Positions 4,707 through 8,732 of a stretch of 8,732 nt of DNA are shown piece by piece. Below the pieces are notes generated by a model, which had not been told where the DNA came from, searched no databases, and saw only the letters and a list, made by a program, of their open reading frames with translations. How positions within the stretch are numbered: the first letter of the stretch is position 1; each line of letters begins with the position of its first letter. The translations under genes and the position numbers were made by a program. The DNA comes from Pseudomonadota bacterium (lineage in GTDB: Bacteria; Pseudomonadota; Alphaproteobacteria; Sphingomonadales; Sphingomonadaceae), in NCBI GenBank assembly GCA_029781465.1, contig JAKOWQ010000454.1, forward strand, positions 1 to 8,732, written 5' to 3'.

Positions 4707-4827
4707 GCCCGCGCCGATGGCATTTCCCCGCCATCCTGGCAAGCAATGTCGTCTGCCGAATGCGGCTTTGGAGCCAGCGCGAAGATGCGATAGACCTTGG
4801 CGGAGAAACTGCCTGTGGGAGAATTTC
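4707..4827. promoter_or_regulatory. Divergent promoter region, folB / secreted methyltransferase
   Basis: These 121 bases must hold the start signals for the pterin operon (-) and the methyltransferase (+). On the + strand TTGGAG (4768-4773), a 17-base spacer and TAGACC (4791-4796) form a weak sigma-70-like candidate. GGGAG (4817-4821) is a good Shine-Dalgarno for the ATG at 4828. No convincing - strand promoter was seen, and no molybdopterin-binding leader structure was evident by eye. Confidence 0.4.
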
Positions 4828-5556
4828 ATGCGTAGAAAAGCCCTTGTTGCCGCGGCAGCCATCGCGCTTGCCACCGTTCCCGCAGTGGCGGTTCATGCAA
4901 CCAACTTCGCGATCCTGCTGGGAGGGCCGCAACGCTCCGATGCCGACAAGGCCCGCGATGCCGATCGCAAGCCTGCCGAGCTGGTAGCCTTTGCCGGCAT
5001 CAGACCGGGGATGAAAGTGGCCGAACTGGCCCCGGGCGGCGGCTATTTCACCCGCGTGCTGAGCCTGGCGGTAGGCCCGACCGGCTATGTCTATGCCTTC
5101 GGCACCCGCGCCAACCCGGCGGTGGTGGCGATTTCCCAGGCCAGCGGCAATGTCGCGATGGTGATCGGCAAGATTGGCGACAAACTTGCCCCCGAGCCGG
5201 TGGACGTGGTGTGGACCACACAGAACTATCACGACTTCAAGAATTCCAAGGTCGACGATGTCGAGACCGCGCAGATCGTCAACCGTGCGGCCTTTGCCGC
5301 GCTCAAACCCGGTGGGGTCTACCTGGTCAGCGATCATCAGGCCGCAGCGGGAGCCGGTGCCACACAGACATCCACCCTGCACCGGATCGAGGATGCGACG
5401 GTGATCCGCGAGGTAGAGGCCGCCGGGTTCAAGCTTGAGGCGCGCAGCGCCGTGCTGCGCCACCCGGCCGACGATCACACGCTCAAGGTTCAGGAAAGCG
5501 GGATCCGCGGCAAGACCGATCAGTTCGTGCTGCGCTTCCGAAAGCCGCGCAGGTAA
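4828..5556 (+). CDS. Predicted secreted class I SAM-dependent methyltransferase (COG4798 type)
   Basis: A 242-residue protein with a clear Sec signal peptide: MRRK, a hydrophobic stretch, and a probable AxA-type cut after VHA (residue 24). The mature part has the COG4798 pattern: RSDADKARDADRKPAEL (36-52), then PGMKVAELAPGGGYFTRVL (60-78) with the SAM-binding motif E-L-A-P-G-G-G, then TTQNYHDF, and KPGGVYLVSDH. Start ATG 4828-4830 has GGGAG with a 6-base spacer; longer in-frame starts would bury the signal peptide. SAM is a cytoplasmic cofactor, so export to the periplasm is odd, and the substrate is unknown. The gene stands alone, divergent from folB, and ends four bases from a convergent gene. 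A lost methyltransferase function with retained fold is possible. Confidence 0.85.
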   Translation: MRRKALVAAAAIALATVPAVAVHATNFAILLGGPQRSDADKARDADRKPAELVAFAGIRPGMKVAELAPGGGYFTRVLSLAVGPTGYVYAFGTRANPAVVAISQASGNVAMVIGKIGDKLAPEPVDVVWTTQNYHDFKNSKVDDVETAQIVNRAAFAALKPGGVYLVSDHQAAAGAGATQTSTLHRIEDATVIREVEAAGFKLEARSAVLRHPADDHTLKVQESGIRGKTDQFVLRFRKPRR

Positions 5557-5560
5557 CGCT

Positions 5561-6448
5561 TCAACCGTTGCGCCAGCGTGCGAAAATGGCGGTGGGCAGC
5601 AGGCGGCCATGGGGGCCGTCCTCGCGCACCGCCAGATCGCCGTGCTCGATCGTTCCGGGCAGATCCGCCAGCGCCTCGGCCAGCAAGCCGCCGATCGCCA
5701 GCGAGCTCATCCGCACGGCATAGACGGTGAGAAACAGGAACCGGCTTTGCCCATCAAGCAGGGCACGGCAATCCGCGATCAGGCCCGGCAGGTGTTCCTC
5801 CAGCCGCCAGACCTCGCCTTCGGGGCCGCGTCCGAACTTGGGCGGATCGAGGATGATCCCGTCATAGCGCCGGCCGCGCCGCACCTCGCGCGCGGCGAAC
5901 TTGGCGGCATCGTCAACCAGCCAGCGCACCGGGCGATCCTCCATCCCGGCAAGTGCGGCATTGGCGCGGGCCTGGGCGACCGATTTCTTGCTGGCATCGA
6001 CGTGGGTCACGCGCCCGTGACGGCTGAGCGCCTGGGTGCCGACCCCGGTATAGCCAAACAGGTTGAGCGTGTCGGCATCGTCCTGCCCGGCAAGCTGCTC
6101 GCGCATCCAGTCCCATACGGGGGCCATGTCGGGAAAGAAGCCGAGGTGGCGAAAGGGGGTACACTGCGCGGTGAAGCGGGCCTCGTTCCAGGCCAGCGGC
6201 CAGCCATCACGTGGCACCGAGGAATCGAGGTTCCAGCGCCCGCCGCCATCCTCGTCCGATCCGGGAACGAATTCGCCGTGCGCTTGCCAGTCCGCCTGGC
6301 GCGGCGCCCACATTGCCTGGGGTTCGGGGCGGATGAAGCGCCAGGGGCCATAGCGCTCGAGCTTGCGGCCGTGCCCGCTATCGACCAGCCCATAGTCGGA
6401 CCAGCCCTCGCCGGCGAGGATCAGGGGCTGGAGCGAAAGGTCTGCCAT
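5561..6448 (-). CDS. PUA-less COG1092-type SAM-dependent methyltransferase (probable RNA target)
   Basis: A 295-residue class I methyltransferase related to the RlmI/RlmK group of 23S rRNA methyltransferases. The SAM site is LNLFGYTGVG (128-137), the acidic ribose-binding residue is Asp151 in HVDASKKSV, and motif IV is DPPKFGRG (201-208). Two differences from RlmI stand out. There is no N-terminal PUA domain; instead a beta-rich stretch (GLVDSGHGRKLERYGPWRF, 20-38) precedes the catalytic domain. The place where RlmI has its catalytic cysteine (T-F-S-C-S) reads T-V-Y-A-V here. So m5C formation by that mechanism is unlikely and the target base is open. Its ATG overlaps the thrC stop as TGATG, implying translational coupling. 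Last gene of the right-hand operon. Confidence 0.85.
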   Translation of the reverse strand: MADLSLQPLILAGEGWSDYGLVDSGHGRKLERYGPWRFIRPEPQAMWAPRQADWQAHGEFVPGSDEDGGGRWNLDSSVPRDGWPLAWNEARFTAQCTPFRHLGFFPDMAPVWDWMREQLAGQDDADTLNLFGYTGVGTQALSRHGRVTHVDASKKSVAQARANAALAGMEDRPVRWLVDDAAKFAAREVRRGRRYDGIILDPPKFGRGPEGEVWRLEEHLPGLIADCRALLDGQSRFLFLTVYAVRMSSLAIGGLLAEALADLPGTIEHGDLAVREDGPHGRLLPTAIFARWRNG

Positions 6449-7848
6449 CAGCCTCGCGGCACCGCGTGGGCGGCAATGTAGTCCGCGATCGCGGCATAGT
6501 CTCCGGGCAGCTCGATCATGCGTTCCTCGCGGTCGAACAGGTCTCCGATCCGCGAGGGCAACATCGGGCGATGGCCGGTCGCGCGCTCCACCGCGTCGCG
6601 GAACTTGGCCGGGTGGGCTGTGGCCAGCGTCACCACCGGCACCTCGCGCGGCAGATCCGCCGCGCGCGCGGCGTGGAGGCCGATCGCGGTATGGGGATCG
6701 AGCAGTTCGCCACTGGCCTCCCAGGCCCAGCGGATCGCCTGCGCCATGTCGCCCGCATCGGCCCGGGCGCTGGAAAACAACGCCGCCGCGCCTTCGCGCT
6801 GCATATTGGTGAGCTGCATCGCCCTGGTCGCTTCAAATCCCGCCATCTGCGCGGCGAGGGCCTTTCCGTCGCGCCCGCCCACGTCGAACAACAGGCGCTC
6901 GAAGTTCGAGGAGACCTGGATGTCCATCGATGGCGCCGCCGTGGGCGTGACCGTTCCGGCCGAATAGTCGCCGGTGGAAAGCGCGCGGTGGAGGATGTCG
7001 TTGACATTGGTCGCCACGATCAGCCGCCGGATCGGCAGCCCCATCTTCGCCGCGACATAGCCGGCGAAAACATCGCCGAAGTTGCCGGTCGGCACGGCAA
7101 AGGCCACTTCGCGATGCGGCGCGCCCAGCTGGAGGGCGGCGGCGAAGTAATAGACCACCTGCGCCATCAGCCGCGCCCAGTTGATCGAATTGACCGCCCC
7201 GATCGAGAACTGCCCGGTCATGGCGGGATCGTTGAACATCCGCTTCACCATCGCCTGGGCATCGTCGAAAGTGCCCTGAATCGCGATGTTGTGAACGTTG
7301 GGGGCCAGCACTGTGGTCATCTGCCGGCGCTGAACGTCGCTCACCCGCCCCTGGGGGTGGAGCATGAAGATATCGACCCGCGCCCGGCCCGCCACGGCAT
7401 CGATCGCCGCCGATCCGGTATCGCCCGAGGTTGCCCCGACGATGGTCAGCGGATCGCCGCCGCGGCCCAGGAACTCCTCGAACAGCAGCCCCAGCAGTTG
7501 CAGCGCCACATCCTTGAAGGCCAGTGTCGGGCCGTGGAACAGCTCAAGCAGCCATTGCTGCTCGTCGAGCTGCTTGAGCGGGGTGACCGCCTTGTGGGCG
7601 AAGCGGCCATAGGCCTGGGTGGTCAGCTCGAGCAGGCGCTCGGGCGTGAGGCTGTGCCCGACGAAGGGCTGCATGATCCGCTGCGCCAGTTCGGCATAGG
7701 GCAGACCGGCCATCGCAGCGATCTCGTCTGGTGAAAGGCGCGGCCATTCACGCGGAACGTAGAGCCCGCCGTCGCTGGCCAGCCCGGCCAGCGTCGCGCC
7801 TTCGAAATCGAGCGCCGGAGCGCTGCCGCGGGTGCTGATATAGTCCAT
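6448..7848 (-). CDS. thrC: Threonine synthase
   Basis: A 466-residue PLP enzyme converting O-phosphohomoserine to threonine, the last step of threonine synthesis. It begins MDYISTRGSAPALDFEGATLAGLASDGGLYVP, the Thr_synth N-terminal pattern. LELFHGPTLAFKDVALQ (101-117) holds the PLP lysine Lys112. ATSGDTGSAA (139-148) binds phosphate, PTGNFGD (253-259) and SMDIQVSSNFERLL (307-320) are further family blocks. Length is normal for the long bacterial form. Start ATG at 7846-7848 is 11 bases after the SURF1 stop. There is no normal Shine-Dalgarno; the only purine-rich tract (GGGGAGGG) overlaps the SURF1 end and lies in a hairpin (7850-7868) that abuts the start. Position after SURF1 is a common alphaproteobacterial arrangement. 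Confidence 0.97.
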   Translation of the reverse strand: MDYISTRGSAPALDFEGATLAGLASDGGLYVPREWPRLSPDEIAAMAGLPYAELAQRIMQPFVGHSLTPERLLELTTQAYGRFAHKAVTPLKQLDEQQWLLELFHGPTLAFKDVALQLLGLLFEEFLGRGGDPLTIVGATSGDTGSAAIDAVAGRARVDIFMLHPQGRVSDVQRRQMTTVLAPNVHNIAIQGTFDDAQAMVKRMFNDPAMTGQFSIGAVNSINWARLMAQVVYYFAAALQLGAPHREVAFAVPTGNFGDVFAGYVAAKMGLPIRRLIVATNVNDILHRALSTGDYSAGTVTPTAAPSMDIQVSSNFERLLFDVGGRDGKALAAQMAGFEATRAMQLTNMQREGAAALFSSARADAGDMAQAIRWAWEASGELLDPHTAIGLHAARAADLPREVPVVTLATAHPAKFRDAVERATGHRPMLPSRIGDLFDREERMIELPGDYAAIADYIAAHAVPRG

Positions 7849-7849
7849 C

Positions 7850-7868
7850 GAGGGCGCCGTTAGCCCTC
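7850..7868 (-). promoter_or_regulatory. Hairpin abutting the thrC start codon
   Basis: On the - strand GAGGGC and GCCCTC pair perfectly (7863-7868 with 7850-7855) around a 7-base loop that contains the SURF1 stop codon TAA. One base separates the hairpin from the thrC ATG. The upstream arm holds most of the only GGAG available to thrC, so the fold would hide it until ribosomes ending SURF1 open it. Confidence 0.45.
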
Positions 7869-8441
7869 CCCGTCCCTCGCGGCAAGGCGCTTGCGCAGCG
7901 CCAGGCCATAGATCACCAGCGCGGTGGCGGCGAACAGGAACCATTGCACCGCGTAGGACAGGTGGTTGTTGGGAATGTCGTTGGGATCGGGCCGGGCGTT
8001 GGCGGCAAGCCCGGCCAACGGCGGATCGGCAATCAGGCGAGGCCCGGGAGCGATAGCGCCGTGAACCATCCCGCCGGTCCAGACCGGCGACTGCGGACTT
8101 TGCGACCAGCCGATCACCACATCGCCCTCGCCGCCAACCTGCAGGACGCAGCGGGCGACATGGGCCCAGCCGGTGCGCCCATGCGCATCGTGCCCGGCCC
8201 GCGCGGAAATCGCGCGCACGCTGATGCAGTTGGCCCCTGCGCGCCGGTAGAGCTGCGCTTCGATATCGGGCGTGGCGGGAAGGTAGGGGACTTCGGCGTT
8301 CATCGCCTGAGCCGCGCCATAGCGCGCCAGCAGCGCCTCCTTCTGGTGCAGCCGGTCAAGCTGCCAGAACCCCAGCCGGATCATCACCCCGACCGCTAGC
8401 AGCACCAGCAGGGTCGGGACCACCGGGATGCGATTATTCAC
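7860..8441 (-). CDS. SURF1 family protein, cytochrome c oxidase assembly
   Basis: A 193-residue inner-membrane protein of the SURF1/Shy1 family, which helps haem a enter subunit I of aa3-type cytochrome c oxidase. Two membrane segments frame a periplasmic domain: residues 7-23 and 164-181. The family marks are GFWQLDRLHQKEALL (24-38) and NNHLSYAVQWFLFA (158-171). VVIGWSQSP (108-116) corresponds to the conserved Gly-Trp strand. At about 193 residues it is on the short side. The start codon is GTG (8439-8441), overlapping the end of the DUF983 gene by 8 bases, with a weak AGGG upstream. Context just after a DUF983 gene is typical of cytochrome oxidase (cta/cox) clusters, whose remainder presumably lies beyond the right edge. 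Confidence 0.92.
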   Translation of the reverse strand: MNNRIPVVPTLLVLLAVGVMIRLGFWQLDRLHQKEALLARYGAAQAMNAEVPYLPATPDIEAQLYRRAGANCISVRAISARAGHDAHGRTGWAHVARCVLQVGGEGDVVIGWSQSPQSPVWTGGMVHGAIAPGPRLIADPPLAGLAANARPDPNDIPNNHLSYAVQWFLFAATALVIYGLALRKRLAARDGEG

Positions 8442-8732
8442 CCGATTGCCCTGAACCTGCCGAAGGTGGTTTGCGCAGGTCTTCGCCGGTCGCCTGGCGC
8501 GCCTTGCGCTGGTATTCCGCCGCCAGCAGCGCGGCCTTGCTCAGGCGCAGGCCCGCCAGCGTGGTGATCGCGACGAAGGGGATCCACAGCAGCGCGTGGA
8601 CCCAGACCGGCGGATCGAAGGTGAACTCCACCCACAGCGCCAGCCCCACGGTGATCGCGCCGATAATCATGGTCAGGAAGGCCGCCGGGCCATCGCCGAC
8701 ATTGTACTGCCCATAGTCCAGCCCGCAGGCCT
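8434..8732 (-). CDS. DUF983 family membrane protein, 5' part outside window
   Basis: The visible 98 residues begin ACGLDYGQYNVGDGPAAF, which is the end of the N-terminal zinc-ribbon-like Cys region and the GDGPAAF signature of DUF983. Two membrane helices follow (about MIIGAITVGLALWVEFTF and HALLWIPFVAITTLAGLRL), then a hydrophilic tail ending SGQSGE. The frame stays open to base 8732, so the start and upstream Cys pair are missing. DUF983 has no proven biochemical role; it is regularly found beside cytochrome c oxidase subunit III and SURF1 genes, which suggests a part in oxidase assembly. An internal ATG at 8668-8670 should not be taken as the start because the family signature lies upstream. 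Confidence 0.9.
   Translation of the reverse strand, partial: ACGLDYGQYNVGDGPAAFLTMIIGAITVGLALWVEFTFDPPVWVHALLWIPFVAITTLAGLRLSKAALLAAEYQRKARQATGEDLRKPPSAGSGQSGE

Noticed and set aside
4707..4827. A possible molybdenum-cofactor riboswitch before the pterin operon
   Set aside because: The leader upstream of folB is short and I could not find the long paired elements of that riboswitch class by eye.
4696..5610. A 304-codon - strand open frame that could extend upstream of folB
   Set aside because: It is antisense to the secreted methyltransferase, which has a signal peptide, a good ribosome site and family motifs.
5435..6481. A 348-codon + strand open frame opposite the COG1092-type methyltransferase
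   Set aside because: It starts inside the secreted methyltransferase gene and runs antisense to a gene with intact motifs. There is no domain pattern of its own.
6466..7734. A 422-codon + strand open frame opposite thrC
   Set aside because: It is antisense to a secure threonine synthase; the composition is rich in His, Arg and Gly, as expected for a shadow frame.

Overview
The window looks like a piece of alphaproteobacterial chromosome, most likely Sphingomonadales (Erythrobacteraceae or Sphingomonadaceae). This rests on high G+C, the rplU-rpmA-GNAT order, the DUF983-SURF1-thrC order downstream of a cytochrome oxidase cluster, and the protein sequences. It is a placement by recognition, not by a database search. 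I see no mobile element, CRISPR array, tRNA or rRNA. All gaps between genes are shorter than 230 bases.

Layout, left to right. At 1-82 there is the probable tail of a + strand gene and its terminator. On the - strand a ribosomal transcription unit follows: promoter (1700-1728), structured leader, rplU (bL21 with a long Ala/Lys/Pro tail), rpmA (bL27), a strong terminator at 766-795, then a GNAT acetyltransferase (86-655). Divergent from rplU is a small + strand lipoprotein gene (1816-2334). Its stop overlaps the stop of moaE.

The centre (2331-4706, - strand) is a tightly packed pterin operon: folB, a short SDR-like protein without visible catalytic residues, moaA, moaD and moaE. folB belongs to folate synthesis; moaA, moaD and moaE belong to molybdenum cofactor synthesis. 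All junctions are overlapping or one base apart. The codons for the functional C-terminal Gly-Gly of MoaA and of MoaD also form the GGAGG Shine-Dalgarno of the next gene, with the same geometry both times. That parallel points to a non-standard CTG start for moaE.

Divergent from folB, on the + strand, is a predicted secreted methyltransferase of the COG4798 type (4828-5556). Convergent with it is another - strand operon reading from the right edge: DUF983 protein (cut by the window end), SURF1 (GTG start), thrC, and a PUA-less COG1092-type methyltransferase. The first two relate to cytochrome c oxidase assembly, thrC is threonine synthase, and the last is probably an RNA methyltransferase.

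The most unusual observations are the Gly-Gly/Shine-Dalgarno double coding with the CTG start, the small catalytically dead SDR-like protein between folB and moaA, the exported SAM-methyltransferase fold, and a hairpin placed directly on the thrC start. The rest is ordinary housekeeping sequence.
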